Notes: generated by a model not told the origin, from the letters alone. A stretch of 64,000 nt of DNA from Tistrella mobilis KA081020-065 (GCF_000264455.2 NC_017956.1:603501-667500), one strand, 5' to 3'; shown: positions 26,789 through 38,551, numbered from the stretch's first letter. Made by a program: numbers and translations.

Positions 26789-27409
26789 CTACACAGTGGA
26801 CGCTTCCGCTAAGGCTTTTAATCTCTCGACGCAGTTTGGACAAGCTCCGCACGGAAACGAGCTTGAGGCCTGACAAGAGAAAGTGCGACCGATTGGCACG
26901 TTAAGTTCCAGGGCTCGTCGTATAACATCAGCTTTAGTATTTTTTCGAAACGGTGCATGGAAACGCACAGCACCCACCCCCCTGGATAGCTCATCAAGAC
27001 CATTCATAAACTCGGTACTACAGTCTATTTCTTTGGCATGATTGCTATTGATAAAACCAGAATATACATCGAGAATTCCAAGAGTCTGTGCACGGGCCGC
27101 TGCCACGGCAAAGAATAGCATGGTCCGATATGGCAGGTAAAGATCATCATCTGATACTGACTCTCTCCAAAGATCTGCCTCGCAGATCATCCGAGAGCGT
27201 GATCCAATAAAAATGTCCGAAATATTTAGACGCTCAGGTCTTAAGACTTCTGGCGGCAGTAATTCATTAACATTTTTCCACTCTATCTCAACGCAATGCT
27301 GTCCATAGTCAAAAAATATTGGCTGAATTTTAATATCCATTTTGGTGAGTAGGTAGCACACAGTGGTTGAATCTAGGCCGCCCGAGACCATTACGACAGC
27401 TTTTTTCAT
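26789..27409 (-). CDS. QueC-like 7-cyano-7-deazaguanine synthase homologue
   Basis: 206 residues. PP-loop ATP pyrophosphatase motif VSGGLDSTT (8-16), a YLPYRTMLFFAVAAARAQ helix matching the QueC substrate segment, HAPFRKNTKADVIRRALELN, and a zinc site of C179, C187, C190 and C193 (SCQASSSFPCGACPNC). QueC turns 7-carboxy-7-deazaguanine into preQ0 with ATP and ammonia. This copy is low in GC, has no queuosine-pathway neighbour and shares an operon with glycosylase-like and deoxyribosyltransferase-like genes. Specialised QueC homologues occur in defence loci (Qat, type IV CBASS). Its start overlaps the stop of the fusion gene by four bases (ATGA). It could make an amide or adenylate of a related base; that is inference. 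Confidence 0.85.
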   Translation of the reverse strand: MKKAVVMVSGGLDSTTVCYLLTKMDIKIQPIFFDYGQHCVEIEWKNVNELLPPEVLRPERLNISDIFIGSRSRMICEADLWRESVSDDDLYLPYRTMLFFAVAAARAQTLGILDVYSGFINSNHAKEIDCSTEFMNGLDELSRGVGAVRFHAPFRKNTKADVIRRALELNVPIGRTFSCQASSSFPCGACPNCVERLKALAEASTV

Positions 27410-28737
27410 GGGTTGCCAGCCTGCAATTTTGATAGGACATCAAAAAGACCATTTAAGCATATATCGAGGTTGCTTGAATAAACGGTGCTCCCCACTATTA
27501 CCATAGTGTTGGCATTTTCTTGGAGCGGATCATAGGTAACTAGAGGCTTCTTATTTGCAATGGCCACTCCCATCTCGATAAGAGTACCCGGATCGCGTCC
27601 CAAAGGTAAGGCGAATACTACGGCACACTGACTGAGAATATTTAGGTCCTCGGCGTAAATTTTATGCATATGATGCTCCGCACTGTTAGGGTTGAGTTCT
27701 CCATTTTCTTGTATCGGCCTGCGAAGTAGGAAATTATGATAATTGAGGGCATTGATAACCTCCTCAATATACGTTCGATCTATGTATGAAAAATCGGGGG
27801 CTGCAAAGTATATTGGAAAAAGCCGTCGCACGTGCCAAGATAGATTTGTTCCTCCAAGATCACGCATTTGCTCGACTGTGAGTGCCAAGCTGCGTTGAAC
27901 ATCTCTCCGAAAATCGTCAGGGTATGTAGTTTGCGCATAGCATGTCGCAGCTCTCGCCGCTTTCCATGCTGCGCCGAATACGTCTGTGCTGATCAAGTAA
28001 GTAAATACAGCGGAATAAACATCACCTACGCCCACTGAATTGGTAGTTTGACCAAGAAGGGCTGGGACTTCGTCCCCTTGATCAGTACGGAGATCAAATA
28101 CCCGACTACCACCGCGATTTTCTTTCAAGAGAACAACATCCGGAGATAGGTGACGTAGGCAATTCAGCAGCGCCGATATATCATCCGATGCTCTTTCTAA
28201 AAAAAATCTGGAGGAAGTTGACGTAATAAGAGCAGATATCTGTCCTGAAAACGGGGAGAGAATATCAATATCGGGAATGTCGTAAGCGATATCTATGCTG
28301 ATCTGCGCCTTATCAGCTAATATATTCTTTAGGTCTCCGATGTTATATTTTCCTGGAAATATCAGGCAGGAACTATAATTTTCGAGATTTGCTTCGCCAT
28401 CATTTATTTCGCAATATTTCTCTTCTAGGAGAAGATCTTCATAGTTTTGGTCTCCAATTTCGAGAGGGTCCCTAATCACCATAACATTCGGGGCCCCCTT
28501 AACTTCTCCGAGCCATATGAAATTACTGCATTGAAGTTCTTGGAGGAAGTGGCGTGCTTGATCTACTAGATATCTTGGGCAGATCGCGGCTACTGCATAG
28601 CTGGCGTTGATAGCCCAGAGACCACGTGCTGCATGTATGATGCCACCAAGCCGTAACTTACTGCTTGTACCTGTCGTGGGTAGGGTAAAATCTATGTAAA
28701 TCTCGCCGATCAGTAGAAGTGCGGAATTTTCGCTCAT
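27406..28737 (-). CDS. PfkB-type kinase fused to a nucleoside 2-deoxyribosyltransferase-like domain
   Basis: 443 residues. N-terminal half (about 1-280) is ribokinase/PfkB-like: LIGEIYIDFTLP start, the glycine pair LRLGGIIHAARGL (about 28-40) and the catalytic anion-hole motif NSVGVGDVYSAVF with base D239. C-terminal half (about 305-440) resembles nucleoside 2-deoxyribosyltransferase: FPIYFAAPDFSYID, then DLNILSQCAVVFALPLG, RDPGTLIEMGVAIANKKP with D382 and E388, the latter at the place of the nucleophilic Glu. The pairing suggests phosphorylation and glycosidic-bond chemistry on one nucleoside. Its start overlaps the small upstream gene and its stop overlaps the QueC-like gene, each by ATGA, so the three are translationally coupled. 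Codon use is AT-rich compared with neighbours outside the island. Confidence 0.8.
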   Translation of the reverse strand: MSENSALLLIGEIYIDFTLPTTGTSSKLRLGGIIHAARGLWAINASYAVAAICPRYLVDQARHFLQELQCSNFIWLGEVKGAPNVMVIRDPLEIGDQNYEDLLLEEKYCEINDGEANLENYSSCLIFPGKYNIGDLKNILADKAQISIDIAYDIPDIDILSPFSGQISALITSTSSRFFLERASDDISALLNCLRHLSPDVVLLKENRGGSRVFDLRTDQGDEVPALLGQTTNSVGVGDVYSAVFTYLISTDVFGAAWKAARAATCYAQTTYPDDFRRDVQRSLALTVEQMRDLGGTNLSWHVRRLFPIYFAAPDFSYIDRTYIEEVINALNYHNFLLRRPIQENGELNPNSAEHHMHKIYAEDLNILSQCAVVFALPLGRDPGTLIEMGVAIANKKPLVTYDPLQENANTMVIVGSTVYSSNLDICLNGLFDVLSKLQAGNP

Positions 28738-29114
28738 GGTTCACCCGGGGCAAAATCAACGCTAATAGAAGTGAATGGAGTTGATGACGATGTTACGACT
28801 CGGCCCTTATAGGTGAAGCCCGCCACAATGCAATCCGCTATGTAGTTAAATTTTGTCGGTAAGGCGCCCACGGATTCTCCATTCGCGTCCACTGTGAATA
28901 GTCTCCGCTGATGTATTATGGATAAAATTGTATTCGTAGGCGGGGCGGATTTATGTTTTAAAAAATAGGAACAAAGCTCTACCTCTTCCAAAATGCAAGA
29001 GAATGCACGTCCACAACGGTCACCTCCGCTTGCGCCGCTACCAACTTCATTACCTGTTCCTTTCGATTGAGATCCTGGGTAGTCTGTTAACCTGCCAGAA
29101 CCGCTGCTACCCAT
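28734..29114 (-). CDS. Small protein with Gly/Ser-rich N-terminal tail
   Basis: 126 residues, first gene of the island operon. The first 32 residues form a flexible tail beginning MGSSGSGRLTDYPGS and rich in Gly/Ser. A compact domain follows: RCGRAFSCILEEVELCSYFL, SIIHQRRLFTVDANGESVGA, LPTKFNYIADCIVAGFTYKG, ending in SISVDFAPGEP. Five cysteines are spread through it. I do not know a function. The exposed N-terminal glycine after Met removal, and linkage to a QueC-like enzyme, make it a candidate substrate for N-terminal conjugation or a scaffold; this is inference. A strong AAAGGAGCG site precedes ATG 29114. Confidence 0.75.
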   Translation of the reverse strand: MGSSGSGRLTDYPGSQSKGTGNEVGSGASGGDRCGRAFSCILEEVELCSYFLKHKSAPPTNTILSIIHQRRLFTVDANGESVGALPTKFNYIADCIVAGFTYKGRVVTSSSTPFTSISVDFAPGEP

Positions 29115-29144
29115 GCCAGACGCTCCTTTGGATATGGTCCTTCT

Positions 29145-29177
29145 AGTTTATTTTTGGCGATACATATTAAATTTCAA
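29145..29177 (-). promoter_or_regulatory. AT-rich promoter-like segment of the island operon
   Basis: On the minus strand, TTGAAA (29172-29177 complement) and TAAACT/AAAATA (29145-29154 complement) lie upstream of the small Gly/Ser gene. Spacing is 17 to AAAATA or 21 to TAAACT, so the -10 box is imperfect. The segment is AT-rich compared with the surrounding chromosome, as expected for a transferred promoter. Confidence 0.35.
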
Positions 29178-29240
29178 GTGCATCTTCGATCGGAAGAGAG
29201 GGTCTTGGAGATGGCTGCGTCTTCGTGTCGGTGGTGCGCA

Positions 29241-29270
29241 GCGGCCGTGGCGCTCCCGCGCCACGGCCGC
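29241..29270. terminator. Strong hairpin after katG
   Basis: Perfect 13-bp arms GCGGCCGTGGCGC (29241-29253) and GCGCCACGGCCGC (29258-29270) around TCCC. It is 11 bases beyond the katG stop. No T-tract follows. It also marks the return to high GC at the right edge of the island. Confidence 0.65.
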
Positions 29271-29280
29271 CCGCCTCACC

Positions 29281-33400
<4,120 letters not shown>

Positions 33401-33465
33401 CCGCCGATCCCGATACCCGGCCCGCCAGAGGCCGGGATCTGCAACCGATGCCCGAGGAAATCCCC

Positions 33466-34887
33466 ATGGACGAGCTGATCAGGGCGACCGCCCGCGATCT
33501 GGTCGCGCGGTTGGCGCGCGGCGAGGTGACCCCGAACGACCTGCTGGATGCGCTGGAGCGACGGGTCGAGGCGGTGGATGGCGCCGTCAACGCCGTGGTT
33601 ACCCGCGCCTTCGATCAGGCCCGCGCCGCCGCCCGACACTGGATGCCGACGACCGATCGCCGCCGTCAGCCGGGCCGGCTGCACGGGCTGCCGGTGGCGA
33701 TCAAGGATCTGACCGCGACCGCTGGCATTCGTACCACCTATGGCTCGCCGCTCTTCGCCGGGAATGTGCCGGCGCAATCGGACAACGTTGCGGCCCGACT
33801 GGAAGAGCGCGGCGGCATCATCTACGCCAAGACCAACACGCCCGAATTCGGCGCCGGCGCCCAGACCTTCAACGAGGTCTTCGGCACCACCACCAATCCG
33901 TGGAACACCAGCCTGACCCCCGGCGGCTCGTCGGGCGGCTCGGCCGTGGCACTGGCCAGCGGCACGGCCTGGCTGGCGCAGGGGTCGGATCTGGGCGGCT
34001 CGCTGCGCATTCCTGCCGCTTTTACCGGCGTTGTGGGTCTGCGCCCGACCCCGGGCCGCGTGCCCCACGGCCCCTCGGTCTCGCCCTTCTCGACGCTGTC
34101 GGTCGAGGGGCCGATGGCGCGCGACGTGGCCGATCTGGGGTTGATGCTCGATGCCATGGCCGGCCTTCATCCGCGCGATCCCCTGTCGCGCGAGGCGGAG
34201 GCGGGGCTGTTCGAAGCGGCGGCGACTGCGCCGCGCAAGCCGCGGCGGGTGGCGGTTTCCGTCGATCTGGGGATCGTGCCGGTGGCGGCGGAGGTGCGCG
34301 CCGCCTTCGGTCGCGCGGTCGACCGGCTGGCGGCCGAGGGCGTCGAGATCGTGCCGCTCGAGACCAGCTTTGCCGAGGCCGAGAGCGCCTTCAAGGCGCT
34401 CCGCGCCGGGCTGATGGCCACCCTGCACGAGGATATGCTGCAGGCCCATCGTGACCGGCTGAAGCCGGATCTGGTCTGGAATATCGAACACGGGCTGGGG
34501 CTGGATGCCGCGACGCTTGGCCGGGCCGAGCGGGCGCGGGCGAAAATGACGCTGGATCTGATCGATGAACTCTCACGCGTCGATCTGGTGCTGACCCCCA
34601 CCGTGCTGACCCCGCCCTTCCCGCACACGATCCGGGCGCTGGAGGAAATCGAGGGGCATCGGTTCGAGACCTATGTCTCGTGGCTGGCGCTCACCTTCGC
34701 GATCACGCTGACCGGCACGCCGGCAATGTCGCTGCCGGCCGGACGCATGGCGGGCGATCTGCCTTTCGGTCTGCAACTGGTCGGCCGGCCGGCGGATGAG
34801 GCAGCATTGCTGACCCATGCGGCCTGGATGGAAACGGTGTTCACACCCGTCAGGGAAGTGCCCGTAAACCCTCGGATTCCTGGCTAA
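33466..34887 (+). CDS. Amidase, amidase-signature family
   Basis: 473 residues. The Ser-cisSer-Lys machinery is visible: K80 in LPVAIKDL, the Gly/Ser-rich signature TPGGSSGGSAVALASG (about 151-166) and S179 in GSDLGGSLRIPAAF. These enzymes hydrolyse amides (and some esters); the substrate is unknown. It is not GatA, since no gatB/gatC lies nearby and the surrounding loops differ. I choose ATG 33466 with GAGGAAA seven bases upstream; starts at 33397 (TTG) or 33448 are possible. A small CTGCC/GGCAG stem follows the stop (34890-34905). Confidence 0.9.
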   Translation: MDELIRATARDLVARLARGEVTPNDLLDALERRVEAVDGAVNAVVTRAFDQARAAARHWMPTTDRRRQPGRLHGLPVAIKDLTATAGIRTTYGSPLFAGNVPAQSDNVAARLEERGGIIYAKTNTPEFGAGAQTFNEVFGTTTNPWNTSLTPGGSSGGSAVALASGTAWLAQGSDLGGSLRIPAAFTGVVGLRPTPGRVPHGPSVSPFSTLSVEGPMARDVADLGLMLDAMAGLHPRDPLSREAEAGLFEAAATAPRKPRRVAVSVDLGIVPVAAEVRAAFGRAVDRLAAEGVEIVPLETSFAEAESAFKALRAGLMATLHEDMLQAHRDRLKPDLVWNIEHGLGLDAATLGRAERARAKMTLDLIDELSRVDLVLTPTVLTPPFPHTIRALEEIEGHRFETYVSWLALTFAITLTGTPAMSLPAGRMAGDLPFGLQLVGRPADEAALLTHAAWMETVFTPVREVPVNPRIPG

Positions 34888-34942
34888 ATCTGCCTATCCG
34901 GGCAGGCAGATGAATCTCATTCCATTGTATGATTAATACCTA

Positions 34943-34977
34943 CGATAGACTGTAGAAGTCCATGTAATGGACTATCG
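34943..34977. repeat. Nested inverted repeat in the amidase-radical SAM gap
   Basis: Outer arms CGATA (34943-34947) and TATCG (34973-34977) enclose inner arms GTCCAT (34958-34963) and ATGGAC (34967-34972) around GTA. The 467-bp gap 34888-35354 is otherwise AT-richer than its surroundings, has a TAATAC box near 35187 on the plus strand and shows no coding sequence I can support. It may hold the promoter and an operator for the radical SAM cassette. Confidence 0.4.
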
Positions 34978-35354
34978 GGCGGGTCCTGCGCAGGTGTGCG
35001 CGGGTCTCGCCTTTTTCTTTGAAAAACAGGTGGTTGTGGTGCCTGATCCGTGGCGCTTGCGCCCCATGGGAGAGTTGCGCAATCCGAAACTATCCTGAAT
35101 GTGCATATGTCCAATTCCCCTTCTGCGTTCATGATGCGAAATTCGATCGCTTTTTATGTTGAGAATACATCCTGGAAGTTGCTCTAATACACGCCAGGGA
35201 TGCAATGACCCTCAATGATAGCGACAGCGGGCCGATACCGGACCCAACCCGCGCGGGGCCACCCGACCCTTTTTGATCGGGGCGACATGAACCGCTGCAT
35301 CGGTACGGCCGGCACGGCCATTGCCGGCGACGGCGGAGACAAAGGGGGACGACG

Positions 35355-36581
35355 ATGAAATCCGAGCTGCGAAAGGCCCGGTCGCGTGAACGTGTGGCAC
35401 GCATCCAGGCCCTGACGGCGGAGGACCCCGTCCTCGGGGCCCGCCTCAACCGCATCCTGACCCACGCCCGGAACGTCAGGGTCACCGAATACCACCTGAC
35501 CAACGCCTGCAACATCCGCTGCAAGGGCTGCTGGTTCTTCGAATACGGCCACGACACCGCCACCCGCGAGGTCAAGGATCTGGCGACGCTGGAGAGCTTC
35601 CTCATCGACGAGACGAAGCGCCGGCGGGTGAATGCTGCGCTGGTGATCGGCGGCGAGCCGACGCTGTTCCCGGACCGGCTGCGGCTGTTCGTGAAGCACC
35701 TGCGCTATGTGACGGTCTCGTCGAACGGTCTCAGGCGTCTGCCCTGGGACGGGTTCGAAGACGTGAACGTGATGCTGACCCTGTTCGGCGGCGGCAAGCT
35801 CGACGACGAGTTGCGCGCGATCAAGCCGAGCGGCCGGCAGTTCACCGGCCTGTTCGAGACGGTGCTCGAGAACTACCACCAGGATCCGCGGGCGAACTTC
35901 GTCTATGCGCTGACCGAGGACGGGATCGAATACATCGAGGACACCGTCCGGCGCATCGCCGAGAACGGCAACCGTCTGTCGTTCAACTTCTACAGCAAAT
36001 ACGGCACCGACGATCCGACCGCCCAGGCCCATCAGGATGCCCTGCTGGCCGAGGCGCTGAGGGTCAAGGCGCTCTATCCGGATGTGGTGCTGAGCCATCC
36101 CTATTATATCGAAGCAATGATCACCGGCCGGACCCATTGGGGCGCCGATTTCGGCTACGACGTCTGCCCGTCGATCAGCATCGATCATCCGGATCATGCC
36201 GAGCGGCTGGAGAACGGCAACCCGGTGCTGCCCTTCTTCAACACCTGGGCGGCGGACCTGAAGACGGTGAAATTCTGCTGCACCTCGGGCCATTGCGACG
36301 GCTGCCGTGACAGCCAGGCGGTGAATTCCTGGCTGATGGTCAGCATGGACCGCTTCCTGGACAGCCGCGAGATGCTGGAGACCTGGATCGGCATCGCCGA
36401 GGGCTACTGGAATCAGTTCATCTGGACGCCCTTCAACCCCTATGCCGCCGCCCATCAGACGATGAAGGCGGAGCGGGCCGGGCCGGTGGAAGAGGTCGAG
36501 GACGGTGGCCATGTGCCCGCGCGGGTGCCGCATGCACCGGCGGTCCCCGTCTCTGCTCAGTTCCAGGGCGTCGGACACTGA
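35355..36581 (+). CDS. Radical SAM protein with a C-terminal cysteine cluster
   Basis: 408 residues. The [4Fe-4S]-SAM motif is C52-x3-C56-x2-C59 (TNACNIRCKGCWFFEYG) and the SAM-binding GGEP follows at 99-102 (LVIGGEPTLF). A second cysteine group near 310 (KFCCTSGHCDGCRDS), with a further Cys in GYDVCPSIS, could hold an auxiliary cluster, as in SPASM/twitch enzymes. The C-terminal 40 residues are disordered and proline-rich. It opens a three-gene set with a hot-dog protein and a PaaA-like diiron protein. The product is unknown; it is not one of the biotin, lipoate, haem or hopanoid radical SAM families I know. Confidence 0.85.
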   Translation: MKSELRKARSRERVARIQALTAEDPVLGARLNRILTHARNVRVTEYHLTNACNIRCKGCWFFEYGHDTATREVKDLATLESFLIDETKRRRVNAALVIGGEPTLFPDRLRLFVKHLRYVTVSSNGLRRLPWDGFEDVNVMLTLFGGGKLDDELRAIKPSGRQFTGLFETVLENYHQDPRANFVYALTEDGIEYIEDTVRRIAENGNRLSFNFYSKYGTDDPTAQAHQDALLAEALRVKALYPDVVLSHPYYIEAMITGRTHWGADFGYDVCPSISIDHPDHAERLENGNPVLPFFNTWAADLKTVKFCCTSGHCDGCRDSQAVNSWLMVSMDRFLDSREMLETWIGIAEGYWNQFIWTPFNPYAAAHQTMKAERAGPVEEVEDGGHVPARVPHAPAVPVSAQFQGVGH

Positions 36582-36621
36582 TCGCCATCCTGCGGGTCGC
36601 ATCTCGCAGGAAGGAGGGGAG

Positions 36622-37062
36622 ATGACGGCTGCAGATCTGATCACGGGTCCGGAGGGGGGAACCCCCGACGCCGTGCTCACCCGCCTGAACGCGCTCGATG
36701 TGCTGGTCCATTCCGGCATCCGTGTGACCGCCGGCCCCGATGGGGCGGTGGTCGCGCGGGTGGCGGATCCGGGCCCCGAGCATGTCGAGCAGGGGGCGGC
36801 GGGACCGGTGATCAACGTGGTCATGATCATGGGGCTGGCCGATTGCGCCCTGGCCGTACCCGCCATTCTGGCGGCCGGCGGGGCGCGGTGCGCCACGCTC
36901 GAAAGCGCCATCAAGCTGGCGGAACCACTCAAGCCCGGCCCTTTCGAGGGACGGGGGCGGGTGGTCGGCCGGCAGGGCGACCTGTTCACGGTCGAGGTGA
37001 CGGTCGTCGATGATCAGGGCCGGATCGGTGCGACCGCCACGGGGCTGGTCGCCCGGATCTGA
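36622..37062 (+). CDS. PaaI-like hot-dog thioesterase
   Basis: 146 residues with a single hot-dog domain. VHSGIRVTAGPDGAVVARV, the helix VINVVMIMGLADCALAVPAI and the final strands FTVEVTVVDDQGRIGATATG are the pattern of PaaI/YigI-type acyl-CoA thioesterases. The usual HxxAxxxL start of the helix is altered (NVVMIMGLADCALA), with Asp in the catalytic area. AAGGAGG lies six bases before the ATG. It sits 40 bp after the radical SAM gene and 94 bp before the diiron gene, suggesting that the pathway runs on CoA thioesters. Confidence 0.82.
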   Translation: MTAADLITGPEGGTPDAVLTRLNALDVLVHSGIRVTAGPDGAVVARVADPGPEHVEQGAAGPVINVVMIMGLADCALAVPAILAAGGARCATLESAIKLAEPLKPGPFEGRGRVVGRQGDLFTVEVTVVDDQGRIGATATGLVARI

Positions 37063-37156
37063 TCCAACGAGCCGGCGGCCATGCACCGCCAGCCAATCGG
37101 CCTCAGGGGGTTACTGTGGCCATTTTCTCAATCACAGGTAAATCCGGAGACAGGAC

Positions 37157-37912
37157 ATGAACGAGTCCGTTGCAAGCGCCGCCGAAGCCCCCCTGATCGT
37201 CGAGGGGCCCGAGCAGTTCTACAAGATGCCGAAGGAATATCAGGATCTGGTCATCCATCAGCTTCGCGCCCATACCGAGGGCGAGCTGACCGGCGCGGAC
37301 GACTACACCCAGCTGCTCTATCCGATGGCGCCGGATCCGTATGAGCGCAAGATGTGCTGCGAGCGGGCCGCCGAAGAGGTCGACCATTTCATCCGCGGTG
37401 CCGAGGTGCTCAAGGATCTGGGCATCGACGTCTACTACATGATGGATCAGCACTTCCAGGAGCGGCAGCACTACCGCACCGATGCGGTGCGCAAGATCGA
37501 CAGCTGGGTGCAGCGCGGTCTGTTCTCGATGATCGGCGAGGGCGCCGTGCTCGCGATGATCGAGGAAATGGCCCAGTCCTCGTACAAGCCGATCGCCGAC
37601 ATGTGCATCTCGATCGTCATGGACGAGTACAACCACGTCGCCCAGGGCCGCCGCATCGTGAAGCAGTTCTGCGCGACGCCCGAGGGCCGCGCCCTGGTGC
37701 AGGCCGAGCTGGAAGGTGTGTGGTGGTCGACCATGCTCGACCTCTTCGGCCGCTCCGAGAGCGAGCGCTCGAAGCTCTACGTGAAGTGGGGCCTGCGCAA
37801 ATATACCAACGAGGAGGCCCGCCAGCGCTACTGCGCCCATATCGTGCCGCAGCTGCGTGAACTGGGCCTCGACGTGCCGGACGACTGGACCCGGGGCCGC
37901 AAGTTCCTCTGA
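37157..37912 (+). CDS. PaaA/PaaC-like ferritin-fold diiron protein
   Basis: 251 residues, related to the phenylacetyl-CoA epoxidase catalytic subunit family. Two ExxH pairs give a diiron site: E74 and H77 (AAEEVDHFI) and E157 and H160 (VMDEYNHVAQGRR), with E136/E137 nearby (AMIEEMAQSSYK). It is shorter than typical PaaA (over 300 residues), and no paaBCDE genes accompany it. So it probably works as a separate oxygenase or oxidase, perhaps on a CoA thioester given the adjacent hot-dog gene. GGAGACAGG lies before the ATG. A strong terminator follows at 37931-37962. Confidence 0.83.
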   Translation: MNESVASAAEAPLIVEGPEQFYKMPKEYQDLVIHQLRAHTEGELTGADDYTQLLYPMAPDPYERKMCCERAAEEVDHFIRGAEVLKDLGIDVYYMMDQHFQERQHYRTDAVRKIDSWVQRGLFSMIGEGAVLAMIEEMAQSSYKPIADMCISIVMDEYNHVAQGRRIVKQFCATPEGRALVQAELEGVWWSTMLDLFGRSESERSKLYVKWGLRKYTNEEARQRYCAHIVPQLRELGLDVPDDWTRGRKFL

Positions 37913-37930
37913 TCCGTCCGTCTGCATCGG

Positions 37931-37962
37931 AAGGGGCGTCGCCTGCGAGGGCGGCGCCCCTT
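37931..37962 (+). terminator. Terminator after the diiron gene
   Basis: AAGGGGCGTCGCC pairs with GGCGGCGCCCCTT (one wobble), followed by TTCGCTTTT. It starts 18 bases after the stop and closes the radical SAM cassette. Confidence 0.75.
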
Positions 37963-38113
37963 CGCTTTTGCGAGGGTGCATTGCACAATGAATGGGCGGT
38001 GCTTCCCCAGATCGGGGAGTGTCGCCTTAAAAATGTGCAGAACTGCAGCCGACAGCTGAGCAAGGGGCGGTATGTGGCCTCCAAACCCCTGCGATTCCGC
38101 CGCTTGGGAGATT

Positions 38114-38128
38114 TGGCACGGGCATTGC
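38114..38128 (+). promoter_or_regulatory. Consensus sigma-54 promoter
   Basis: TGGCAC at 38114-38119, five bases, then TTGC at 38125-38128: an exact match to the -24/-12 consensus of RpoN. Transcription should begin near 38139-38140, towards mipZ. No start codon with a ribosome-binding site and family features follows before a strong terminator at 38506, so the transcript may be non-coding. An enhancer-binding protein site was not identified. Confidence 0.7.
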
Positions 38129-38139
38129 TAATAATCCTG

Positions 38140-38551
38140 TGGACGCAGGTGACGGGGCGGGGAGCGCCCCAGTCGGATCCTGGTGATGCACAGCGCGCCA
38201 CCAGTATTCGATGTGTCGCCTGCTGGTCTTATGAAGACGAACTGGTATCGAAACTAAGAGGGCGAAAAAAAGATTTGACCGACCTAAGTAAAGTTGGTCT
38301 AATCACCTCGAAGGGACGGCTTCACGAGACTGAATGTCCTTCCGAAAGGCAGGACTGGCCGGGTTGAGGGCACGGACGGAGTGCTTGAAGCGGGGGTGAG
38401 TGCTTTCCGCTCGACCCTCAACCCGGATCGCCTCTCGAAGTTTTGGTGCCTCTTCATCCATCTTCTGCTTAGGCTCTTCGGTTACCTCTCCACACTGTCG
38501 ACTTTACGGCCGGTCGGATCCCAGGATCCGCCGGCCGTTTCTTTTTTCTGC
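38140..38551 (+). ncRNA. Candidate sigma-54-driven structured RNA
   Basis: About 410 nt between the sigma-54 promoter and an intrinsic terminator. It has a purine-rich start, an A-rich tract (GCGAAAAAAAGATT near 38262-38275), a GACCGACCT/AGTTGGTC stem near 38278-38300 and a long-range perfect stem CCGGGTTGAGGG (38359-38370) with CCCTCAACCCGG (38415-38426) that encloses a further small hairpin. Short open frames across it lack ribosome-binding sites or start upstream of the promoter. RpoN-dependent small RNAs are known (CrcZ in Pseudomonas), but I see no sequence relation. Confidence 0.5.
38506..38547 (+). terminator. Intrinsic terminator
   Basis: ACGGCCGG (38506-38513) pairs with CCGGCCGT (38531-38538); inside, CGGATCC pairs with GGATCCG; then TTTCTTTTTT. 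A textbook Rho-independent terminator that ends the candidate RNA and separates it from mipZ. Confidence 0.85.

Noticed and set aside
26113-29114. Assignment of the island to Qat, Dpd or canonical CBASS
   Set aside because: Only the QueC-like gene is shared with Qat and Dpd, and no CD-NTase, TGT-like, QatA, TatD or Dpd genes are present in the window.
37981-38367. Plus-strand frame of 128 residues in the gap before mipZ
   Set aside because: Starts upstream of the sigma-54 promoter, has no ribosome-binding site and no recognisable features; the region behaves like structured non-coding RNA.
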